From contig JBEAOO010000262.1 of NCBI GenBank assembly GCA_041164825.1, positions 1 through 24,384 on the forward strand: a stretch of 24,384 nucleotides of DNA, written 5' to 3'. Origin of the DNA: JBEAOO01 sp041164825 (GTDB lineage Bacteria; Pseudomonadota; Gammaproteobacteria; Burkholderiales; Burkholderiaceae_C). The notes beneath the pieces are model-generated. The model made no database searches. It had not been told where the DNA came from and saw nothing but the letters and a program-made list of their open reading frames with translations. Below are positions 1 to 11,423 of the stretch, piece after piece; position 1 is the first letter of the stretch, and each line of letters begins with the position of its first letter. Both the position numbers and the translations under genes were made by a program.

Positions 1-189
1 GAGCGTGCCGGCCTGCCCATCCTCGGCCCCGGGCTGGGCGCTGAGCGAAGCATCGAACTGATGCGCCACGACAAGAAGGCCGAGGCCGGCGAGATCAAGT
101 TTGTGGTGATCGATGGCCCGGGTCGTGCGGCGGTGCGTGCTGTGCCCGAGGCCTTGGTGCGTGACGTGCTGCTGGCCTGCAACGCCTGA
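1..189 (+). CDS. aroB: 3-dehydroquinate synthase, C-terminal fragment (partial, runs off the left edge)
   Basis: Only the last 62 codons are present. They are open in frame 1 from the first base to a TGA at 187-189. The translation contains LMRHDKKAEAGEIKFVVI, which matches the remembered C-terminal segment of 3-dehydroquinate synthase (a conserved M..DKK followed by a G-x-I/L-x-FV strand). That enzyme converts DAHP to 3-dehydroquinate in the cytoplasm, the second step of the shikimate pathway; its NAD- and metal-binding regions lie outside the window. The neighbour supports the call, since aroB is commonly followed by dgt in betaproteobacteria. The 59-bp gap to dgt on the same strand suggests co-transcription. 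The identification rests on one short motif plus context, so it is good but not certain. Confidence 0.8.
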   Translation, partial: ERAGLPILGPGLGAERSIELMRHDKKAEAGEIKFVVIDGPGRAAVRAVPEALVRDVLLACNA

Positions 190-248
190 CCCCTTCACGC
201 TCCTCGGCTCACGATCAGCGCCTCAGCCCTTTCGCGGAGAATCTCGAC

Positions 249-1391
249 GTGACCCTGCTCCGCCCCTGCGCCAGCCATGCCGGCCAATCCCGCGGCCGGC
301 GTTTTGCCGAGCACCCCGCACCCACGCGCGACGCCTTTCAGCGCGATCGCGACCGGATCGTGCACAGCAGTGCGTTTCGGCGGCTGGTCTACAAAACCCA
401 GGTGTTCCTCAACCACGAGGGCGATTTGTTTCGCACTCGGCTGACCCACTCGCTGGAGGTGGCGCAACTGGGCCGCTCCATGGCGCGCACGCTGCGGCTG
501 AACGAGGACTTGGTGGAGGCGATTGCGCTCGCCCACGACCTGGGCCACACGCCCTTCGGCCATGCGGGCCAAGACGCACTGGACGATTGCATGCGCCAGG
601 CCGACCCGCACAGCAGCGGCTTTGAGCACAACCTGCAAAGCCTGCGCGTGGTGGACGAGTTGGAAGAGCGCTACCCCGCGTTCAACGGCCTGAACCTGAG
701 TTTCGAGACCCGCGAAGGCGTGCTCAAGCACTGCTCGCGCCGCAACGCCGAGACGCTGTGCGCGGCCGAGCCGGGCGGCGTGGCGCAGCGCTTTCTTGAC
801 CGCACCCAGCCCAGCATCGAGGCTCAGTTGTGCAACCTGGCGGACGAGATTGCCTACAACGCGCACGACATTGACGACGGTGTGCGTTCCGGGCTCATTA
901 CGCTGGCGCAGGTGCGCGAGGTGCCGCTGTTCAACGAATTTTGCGAAGCCACGCTGGCCGAATTCCCCACACTGTCCGGCAAGCGGCTGCTGTTTGAGGT
1001 CATCCGCCGCATGCTTTCGGCGCTGGTGTACGACGTGATGGATGCCACTGCGGCGGCCATGGAGCTGCACGCACCCGCCTCGGCGCAAGAGGCGCGCCGT
1101 GTGCCGCCGCTGGTGCAGTTCAGCTCGCCAATGCGCGAACGCTGCCAGGCGTTGAAGGCCTTCTTGCTGCAGCGCCTTTACCGGCATCCGCAGGTGATGG
1201 ACACCACGGGCCGAGCCAAAACCGTGATCCGCGATTTGTTTGCCGCTTACCTGGCCGATCCGTCGCAAATGCCCGAGTCGTTTGCCCGCGGCGACAGCGC
1301 CTCGCGCGCCGTGGCTGATTACATCGCCGGCATGACCGACCGCTACGCCCTGCGCGAGCACCAGCGCCTGACCGGCCTGGTGCTGTTCTGA
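249..1391 (+). CDS. dgt: deoxyguanosinetriphosphate triphosphohydrolase-like protein (HD-domain dNTPase)
   Basis: This 380-residue protein belongs to the Dgt family of HD-superfamily metalloenzymes, which hydrolyse dNTPs to the deoxynucleoside and triphosphate and so adjust the cytoplasmic dNTP pool. The metal-binding pattern is intact. RTRLTHSLEV carries H67, ALAHDLGHTPFGHAG carries the H96-D97 pair with H100 and H105, and an aspartate in NLADEIAYNAHDIDD supplies the last ligand region. The N-terminal DRDRIVHSSAFRRLVYKTQVF segment is typical of the family's shorter Dgt-like subgroup of about 370-400 residues, which is longer in E. coli Dgt. The GTG start at 249 is preceded by GGAGA at 236-240 at good spacing, and no better ATG exists before the conserved region. 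It follows aroB closely on the same strand. Whether it prefers dGTP cannot be read from the sequence. Confidence 0.93.
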   Translation: MTLLRPCASHAGQSRGRRFAEHPAPTRDAFQRDRDRIVHSSAFRRLVYKTQVFLNHEGDLFRTRLTHSLEVAQLGRSMARTLRLNEDLVEAIALAHDLGHTPFGHAGQDALDDCMRQADPHSSGFEHNLQSLRVVDELEERYPAFNGLNLSFETREGVLKHCSRRNAETLCAAEPGGVAQRFLDRTQPSIEAQLCNLADEIAYNAHDIDDGVRSGLITLAQVREVPLFNEFCEATLAEFPTLSGKRLLFEVIRRMLSALVYDVMDATAAAMELHAPASAQEARRVPPLVQFSSPMRERCQALKAFLLQRLYRHPQVMDTTGRAKTVIRDLFAAYLADPSQMPESFARGDSASRAVADYIAGMTDRYALREHQRLTGLVLF

Positions 1392-1407
1392 GGTGCGTCC
1401 GCGCGCT

Positions 1408-1417
1408 GCCTGGCCCC
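1408..1417 (+). repeat. possible degenerate upstream copy of the GCCTGACCCC repeat
   Basis: GCCTGGCCCC in the dgt/RAYT spacer differs by one base from the GCCTGACCCC motif that occurs twice at the 3' end of the downstream RAYT-like gene. If related, it would mark the upstream flank of that gene. Ten bases with one mismatch in GC-rich DNA can easily be chance, so this is weak. Confidence 0.2.
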
Positions 1418-1449
1418 TGTTGGCTCGCGCGCGGCGCGGCGCCTGAGCC

Positions 1450-2160
1450 ATGGCGCGCCTGCCCCGATTGACCCTGGCCGGCCACGTGCATCTGGTGATG
1501 CAGCGGGCGCCGGCAGGCATGGCGGTGTTTCGCGACGCCGATGACCACCGCCTCTACCTGCAGCACCTGCGCGACTTGGCGCTGGAGCAGCGCGTGGCGG
1601 TGCACGCCTACTGTCTGACGCCGTCGCAAGTGCTGCTGCTGCTCACGCCCTCCACCGATGACGGCATTGGCCGCATGCAACAAGCGCTTGGCCGGCGGTT
1701 TGGCGCGGCCTACAACCGCCGCCATGGCCGCAGCGGGGTGCTGTGGGAGGGGCGGTTTCGCTGCACGCTGGTGGATCCGGCGTCGCACCTGATCGACGCA
1801 ATCCGATTTGTGGAAAGCGCGCCACAGCGCGAGGGCCTCACCGCGCTGCCGGCCGAGCACCCGTGGTCCAGCTTGGGGCATCACTTGGGGCAGGTGGCCG
1901 ACCCCTTGCTGACCGAGCACCCCGCCTTCTGGGCGCTGGGCAACACGCCGTTTGAGCGCGAGGCCACTTACCGCCGGCTGTTCGACCAAGGGCTGTCTGC
2001 CCCTGTGGCACAGCGCATTGAACACGCCGCCCGCATGGGTTGGGCGCTGGGCTCACCGGCCTTTGTCGCGGCGTTGGCTGAGGTGGCGCCACGCCGCGTC
2101 ACGCCTTTGGGTCGCGGTCGGCCCAAAGGCGCTGCACCAAAAAAGCCTGACCCCAAATAA
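1450..2160 (+). CDS. RAYT-type (IS200-like, Y1) transposase-family protein, apparently catalytically inactive
   Basis: This 236-residue protein has the backbone of REP-associated tyrosine transposases: the start MARLPRLTLAGHVHLVMQR, the core AAYNRRHGRSGVLWEGRF, the HPWSS motif, a DPLLTEHP segment and a basic GRGRPK tail. Active family members carry H-hydrophobic-H after the second strand (typically TNHVHLL). Here the aligned segment is PSQVLLLL, giving Q60-V61-L62, so both histidines are gone. The nucleophilic tyrosine normally sits in a RYIE.NP motif; here that reads IRFVESAP, with F120. The frame is open and full length, so this looks like a maintained but altered protein, not a decayed one. 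No convincing ribosome site precedes the ATG, yet the family-typical N-terminus supports this start. It lies 58 bp after dgt and ahead of gltB. Its role is unknown; a DNA-binding function is possible. The family call is firm and the inactivity is inferred from motif alignment from memory. Confidence 0.8.
   Translation: MARLPRLTLAGHVHLVMQRAPAGMAVFRDADDHRLYLQHLRDLALEQRVAVHAYCLTPSQVLLLLTPSTDDGIGRMQQALGRRFGAAYNRRHGRSGVLWEGRFRCTLVDPASHLIDAIRFVESAPQREGLTALPAEHPWSSLGHHLGQVADPLLTEHPAFWALGNTPFEREATYRRLFDQGLSAPVAQRIEHAARMGWALGSPAFVAALAEVAPRRVTPLGRGRPKGAAPKKPDPK
2102..2131 (+). repeat. 10-bp perfect inverted repeat inside the 3' end of the RAYT-like gene
   Basis: CGCCTTTGGG (2102-2111) and CCCAAAGGCG (2122-2131) are exact reverse complements separated by 10 nt. 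They lie within the codons for the conserved basic PLGRGRPKG tail. The stem could fold in RNA or single-stranded DNA, and it starts a repeat-dense segment that continues past the stop codon. Confidence 0.7.
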
Positions 2161-2195
2161 ATTTGGCGCCGCGCTGGTGCATTTTTTAATGGTGC
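2134..2195 (+). repeat. outer inverted repeat GCACCA-A(n) / T(n)-aa-TGGTGC around the RAYT stop codon
   Basis: GCACCAAAAAA at 2134-2144 can pair with TTTTTT at 2182-2187 plus TGGTGC at 2190-2195, leaving a two-base bulge. TGGTGC also occurs at 2175-2180, so two alternative pairings exist. Between the arms, CCAAAT and ATTTGG (2153-2158 and 2161-2166) flank the stop codon as a further small inverted repeat. This resembles the foldable ends that RAYT-family proteins recognise, but no enzyme activity at the site can be inferred. Confidence 0.5.
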
Positions 2196-2204
2196 CTGAC
2201 CCCA
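2145..2204 (+). repeat. direct repeat pair GCCTGACCCCA, 49 bp apart, at the 3' end of the RAYT-like gene
   Basis: GCCTGACCCCA occurs exactly at 2145-2155 and again at 2194-2204. The first copy encodes the last residues of the RAYT-like protein, just before its TAA, and the second lies in the spacer before gltB. Both are followed by AT-rich sequence (AATAAATTT and TTTAAT). I remember GGTGCCTGAC(A/C)CC-type motifs recurring beside RAYT-like genes in proteobacteria, which would make these the gene's own associated repeats. Confidence 0.65.
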
Positions 2205-2211
2205 TTTAATA

Positions 2212-2224
2212 GCGCTTGAAGCGC
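2212..2224 (+). promoter_or_regulatory. 13-bp palindrome over the predicted gltB -35 element
   Basis: GCGCTTGAAGCGC is an inverted repeat of GCGCTT and AAGCGC around a single G. It covers the TTGAAG hexamer proposed as the gltB -35. A protein bound here would compete with RNA polymerase. No known operator consensus is recognised, and GC-rich palindromes also arise by chance. Confidence 0.3.
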
Positions 2225-2244
2225 ATGCTGCAGCGCAGTATTCT
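2216..2244 (+). promoter_or_regulatory. predicted sigma70-type promoter of gltBD
   Basis: TTGAAG (2216-2221) and TATTCT (2239-2244) are separated by exactly 17 bp, and each matches the sigma70 consensus at four of six positions. Transcription would begin near 2251, giving a leader of about 28 nt that contains the GGAG ribosome site at 2269-2272. The position, directly after the repeat cluster and before a large housekeeping operon, is sensible. Confidence 0.5.
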
Positions 2245-2278
2245 TCGGGCCATTCCTCATTTAGATTCGGAGCGTCCC

Positions 2279-7027
<4,749 letters not shown>

Positions 7028-7055
7028 TCACCGCGACTTCAGGAAGAAAAGCATC

Positions 7056-8537
<1,482 letters not shown>

Positions 8538-8556
8538 TCCCTCTGCGATCCCGCGC

Positions 8557-8598
8557 AAGGGCTGCAAGTTGTGACGCAAGTCACAATTTGCGGCCCTT
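8557..8598 (+). terminator. 19-bp stem-loop after gltD, probable terminator
   Basis: AAGGGCTGCAAGTTGTGAC (8557-8575) and GTCACAATTTGCGGCCCTT (8580-8598) pair along 19 positions, two of them G-U wobbles in RNA, around a GCAA loop (8576-8579). The following TGTTGTTTTG is only moderately T-rich. The hairpin begins 19 bp after the gltD stop and ahead of the separately transcribed pilin cluster, so termination of gltBD is the simplest role. Confidence 0.65.
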
Positions 8599-8653
8599 GT
8601 TGTTTTGTCGCGTGCCGTTTGTCAGACCGCTGGCGCCGGCCATCGCGCCGCGG

Positions 8654-8682
8654 TTGAGCGGCCTGGGCGCCGTCCCTAGACT
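8654..8682 (+). promoter_or_regulatory. predicted sigma70-type promoter of the minor pilin operon
   Basis: TTGAGC (8654-8659) and TAGACT (8677-8682) are 17 bp apart, and each matches four of six consensus bases. Initiation near 8689 would leave a leader of about 20 nt before the fimT ATG at 8709. No -24/-12 RpoN pattern was seen here. Confidence 0.4.
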
Positions 8683-8708
8683 CGCGGTCACGATTCTTGG
8701 GTGTTTGC

Positions 8709-9272
8709 ATGTCTCAACTGGTCCGTCGCGGATTCACGCTCGTCGAAATGATGGTGGTGCTGGGCATCACTGCCATGCTGATGGCCATGGCCGTGCCGCA
8801 GTTTCAAAACTTCACCATGCGCCTCGCCGCGGAGAATCACATCTCGACCTTGGCCAGCTTCATACGCCTCGCGCGCAGCGAGGCCATGTCGCGCGGCGTG
8901 CCGGTCAGTTTGTGTCGCAGCGATGCCCCCGAGGCGGCCGCGCCCAGTTGCAGTGTCGGTGCCCCCGCGACCGGATGGGCCAGCGGCTGGCTGATGTTCA
9001 TTGACCGTGGTGCCCGTGGGTCCGTTGATGCCAGCGATGTGGTTTTACGGGTGCAGCCGCCCATTCCCAACACGGGTGGGGTGCTTGCCAACGGCGGTGG
9101 CGCCTACGTGCTGACCTTCGAGCGAAGCGGTATCTCCCTCAATAACGCGCAGGGTTTCACGGTGAATCCGCCGTTGGCCCCCACTCATCCCAATTACGCC
9201 AAGCTGCAACGCTTCATGTGCATTGAAAGCTCTGGTCGCACCCGCACCACACTGGACGCCACATGTCCCTGA
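8709..9272 (+). CDS. fimT: type IV pilus minor pseudopilin, FimT/GspH family
   Basis: This 187-residue prepilin carries a class III signal, VRRG|FTLVEMMVVLG. It would be cut by the prepilin peptidase after G8, leaving F+1 and E+5 ahead of an N-terminal hydrophobic helix. The globular part matches the GspH/FimT domain: a helix with LARSEAMSRG, the strand VSLCRS, then a C...W-x-x-GW-x-x-F-x-D pattern (GWASGWLMFIDRGARG) and a VLRVQPP strand. Such proteins are minor pilus components, and in some species FimT binds DNA during uptake. The ATG at 8709 has only a weak GGGTG upstream, but it gives a short, normal leader peptide. The stop overlaps the start of pilV by 10 bp, indicating translational coupling in the cluster. 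GspH of type II secretion is the alternative, but pilV, pilY1 and pilE alongside argue for pili. Confidence 0.85.
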   Translation: MSQLVRRGFTLVEMMVVLGITAMLMAMAVPQFQNFTMRLAAENHISTLASFIRLARSEAMSRGVPVSLCRSDAPEAAAPSCSVGAPATGWASGWLMFIDRGARGSVDASDVVLRVQPPIPNTGGVLANGGGAYVLTFERSGISLNNAQGFTVNPPLAPTHPNYAKLQRFMCIESSGRTRTTLDATCP

Positions 9273-9850
9273 GCTGTCATCCTCTGCGCCTGCTGTCCGC
9301 CTCCGCTCGCCTGCACGGCCGCGGTGTCTCATTGATTGAGATGCTGGTGGCCATCTTGGTGCTGTCGTTCGGCATGCTGGCCATGGCGGGCTTGCACGCG
9401 TCGTCGTTGAAGCTCGGCAAGATGGCGCAGTACCGCTCGGTGGCTCAGCAGTTGGCCGATGACTACGCGGACCGCATGCGTGCCGGCATGCTCGGGCTCA
9501 CCCCAGCCCAAGCCGCTGCCGCGGCGCCAGCCTACTATTTTCAACAAGACTACGATCCTGTCGGCGCTGTGCCGGTTGTCCCTGCCTGCGCGGTGGCCAA
9601 CCAATGCACCAGTGCCGAGTTGGCCGCGCGGGACCAAGCGCGTTGGCGCAACGTGGCTCGCCTGAGTTTGCCGGGGGGCGGCATGTATGTGCAGCCCACG
9701 GCTGCGGGCAGCCCAGTGGTTGAAATATCGGTGGTGTGGCGCGATCCACAGGCTGCCACCAATGGCGAAACCGGCGGCGAATGTCCGGCGGCCATGGGTG
9801 TGCCGAGCCCGCCCCCCAGTTGCTTGCTGTTGAGGGCCACACTGTGGTGA
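9263..9850 (+). CDS. pilV: type IV pilus minor pilin PilV
   Basis: This 195-residue protein has the prepilin motif GRG|VSLIEMLVAILVLSFGMLAMAGL, with cleavage after G21 and glutamate at mature position 5. The VLSFGMLAMAGLHASSL continuation is characteristic of PilV-type minor pilins. With the other minor pilins it would form the priming complex in the inner membrane that starts pilus assembly and sits under the tip adhesin. The remainder is a small globular domain with a CxxxxxC pair (CAVANQC) in the middle and two cysteines near the C-terminus. The ATG at 9263 overlaps the fimT stop by 10 bp, with a weak GGA upstream. The stop overlaps the likely GTG start of pilW within GTGA, so translation is probably coupled through the cluster. 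Confidence 0.85.
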   Translation: MSLSCHPLRLLSASARLHGRGVSLIEMLVAILVLSFGMLAMAGLHASSLKLGKMAQYRSVAQQLADDYADRMRAGMLGLTPAQAAAAAPAYYFQQDYDPVGAVPVVPACAVANQCTSAELAARDQARWRNVARLSLPGGGMYVQPTAAGSPVVEISVVWRDPQAATNGETGGECPAAMGVPSPPPSCLLLRATLW

Positions 9851-10785
9851 CTACAGGTTCCATGCACAGCCAGCGCGGACGCTCGCTGCTCGAAATCTTC
9901 ATCGCCCTGGCCATTGGGGCGGTCATCATCGCGGCGGTGCTCGCCACCATCGGCACCACCGGGGTCACGGGCCGCCGCACCGACGTGCAGGCCCGCATGA
10001 CCGAGGATGCGCAGATCGCCTTCGGGCTGATGGGCACGCAGTTGCGCATGGCAGGCAGCAGCTTGTCCCGCGTGGTTCAGTTGCAGGGTTCGGGCACGGC
10101 CAATGCCAACTACAGCGGCTCTCCCATCACCGCCTGCGACGCCGGGTTCACCAACCCGGCGGCAGGCGCGGCTGCGACGGCCTGCGCGGCCGGTGTCGGC
10201 AATTCGGCATTCGCCGTTTTTTACGAGGCCGACGCCTTCAACACTGTGCCCGTTGGCGCTGCCAACAACCCCACCGATTGCTTAGGGCGGCCCATCGCAC
10301 CGCAGCCAGACCTGAGCAAGGCGGGCACCTTCTCGTTGGCTGAAAACCGCTTCTACATCGCCGTGAACCCCGCCACGGGTGACCCCGAGTTGTACTGCGC
10401 CGGGTCCGGCAATGCGGCGGGCACCCTGCCGTTCAGCAACCCGGTGCCCCTCGTGGGCAATGTGGAGGGCATGCAAATTCGCTACCTGGTGCAGCAACCT
10501 TCGCTGGTGGTCGGTGCCGCACCCGCTTATGCCCCGGGGCTGACCGCGGCGCAGGTGACCGCACTGCCACTGCCCGCCGGCGTCGCTGCCACCAACCCGT
10601 GGTGGCAGGTGACCGCCATGGAGGTGTGTCTGTTGATGCGCTCGCCCGCGAACGCGGCCACCGCCGCCACGCCGTATGTCGATTGCAATGGCGCGGTGGT
10701 GAACCCCGCCGACCGGCGTATTCGCCGGGCGGTGACGACCACGTTGCAACTCCGCAACGGCACCATGCTGAGGACGGCCTCATGA
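9847..10785 (+). CDS. pilW: type IV pilus assembly protein PilW (minor pilin)
   Basis: This protein of about 312 residues has a prepilin-like N-terminus, SQRG|RSLLEIFIALAIGAVII, and the long globular domain expected of PilW. It would join PilV and PilX in the tip priming complex. Glutamate at mature position 5 is present. The mature +1 residue is arginine instead of the usual phenylalanine or another hydrophobic residue, which is unusual although +1 is tolerant in some prepilins. The start is uncertain. GTG at 9847 gives a 4-bp GTGA overlap with pilV and has GAGGG at 9832-9836; ATG at 9862 gives a shorter leader with only AGG just upstream. Both leave the same mature protein. The stop overlaps the pilX start within ATGA. 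PilW assignment rests on position and length as much as on motif. Confidence 0.8.
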   Translation: MTTGSMHSQRGRSLLEIFIALAIGAVIIAAVLATIGTTGVTGRRTDVQARMTEDAQIAFGLMGTQLRMAGSSLSRVVQLQGSGTANANYSGSPITACDAGFTNPAAGAAATACAAGVGNSAFAVFYEADAFNTVPVGAANNPTDCLGRPIAPQPDLSKAGTFSLAENRFYIAVNPATGDPELYCAGSGNAAGTLPFSNPVPLVGNVEGMQIRYLVQQPSLVVGAAPAYAPGLTAAQVTALPLPAGVAATNPWWQVTAMEVCLLMRSPANAATAATPYVDCNGAVVNPADRRIRRAVTTTLQLRNGTMLRTAS

Positions 10786-11378
10786 ACCAGTTCACGTTGC
10801 TGCCGCCTGGGCGGCGTAAACGGCTTGCCGCACCGGCCGCACAGCGCGGCGTGGTCTTGGTCATTGCGCTGATCTTGCTGGCCGTCATCGGCCTGAGCTC
10901 TGCTGCTGCGTTGCGCGGCGGCTTGTTCGGTGACCGGGTGTCCAACAACCTCCGCGTAGGCACCGTGGCACTCCAAGCCGCGGAGCAGGCGCTGAAAGCC
11001 TGCGAAGACCATGTGCGCAACACCGTGTGGGGCGAGGTGGGTCTGCCTGCCTTGGTGCCCGCCGTTCCGCTGCAACCAATATCGCCCAACCCCACACTCT
11101 GGACGGTGCGCAACAACTGGGTGGGCGCCAACGCCATTGCCTATCGGCTCCCTGCGGCCGCCATGGCCAGCGGCAACTCTCGGGTGACCTATAGCGCGGC
11201 GCAGTGGCCGCAATGCCTGGTGGAACCGATGCAGTTGCGTGTGGCCAACGGCGGCAGCAAGCGTGTGCAGGCCTTCCTCATCACCGCCCGCGGCTTCAGC
11301 CCCGACTACGCGGTCGATGGCGCCAACGTGGCCACTTCTGGCACCGAAGTGTGGTTGCAGTCGCAAATCATGCGCTGA
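10782..11378 (+). CDS. pilX: type IV pilus assembly protein PilX (minor pilin)
   Basis: This 198-residue protein starts with a basic leader and the PilX-type hydrophobic segment QRG|VVLVIALILLAVIGLSSAA. As in other PilX proteins, glutamate at mature position 5 is absent. The segment LRVGTVALQAAEQALKACEDH is the usual amphipathic region after the membrane helix. PilX is a tip-complex minor pilin placed next to PilY1 and is needed for efficient pilus extension. The ATG at 10782 has AGGAC at 10771-10775 and overlaps the pilW stop by 4 bp. The gap to pilY1 is 45 bp. Its globular part is poorly conserved in general, so the call depends on the N-terminus and on gene order, which together are convincing. 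Confidence 0.85.
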   Translation: MNQFTLLPPGRRKRLAAPAAQRGVVLVIALILLAVIGLSSAAALRGGLFGDRVSNNLRVGTVALQAAEQALKACEDHVRNTVWGEVGLPALVPAVPLQPISPNPTLWTVRNNWVGANAIAYRLPAAAMASGNSRVTYSAAQWPQCLVEPMQLRVANGGSKRVQAFLITARGFSPDYAVDGANVATSGTEVWLQSQIMR

Positions 11379-11423
11379 GCAGCTGCAGCAGTGCCTTGTC
11401 CAGTTTCAACGAGTGAGTTCAAC

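Noticed and set aside
195..1520. Minus-strand open frame across dgt and the start of the RAYT-like gene
   Set aside because: It mirrors the codon bias of dgt, has no recognisable domain, and its ends bear no relation to expression signals.
1450..2210. A complete active IS200/IS605 insertion sequence
   Set aside because: The catalytic residues appear lost, no partner tnpB or target-site arrangement was seen, and the repeats are all at one end except for one weak candidate.
2216..2278. TTG start for gltB giving 21 extra residues
   Set aside because: The ATG at 2279 has a proper GGAG site and a family-like N-terminus, and the upstream codons coincide with the predicted promoter.
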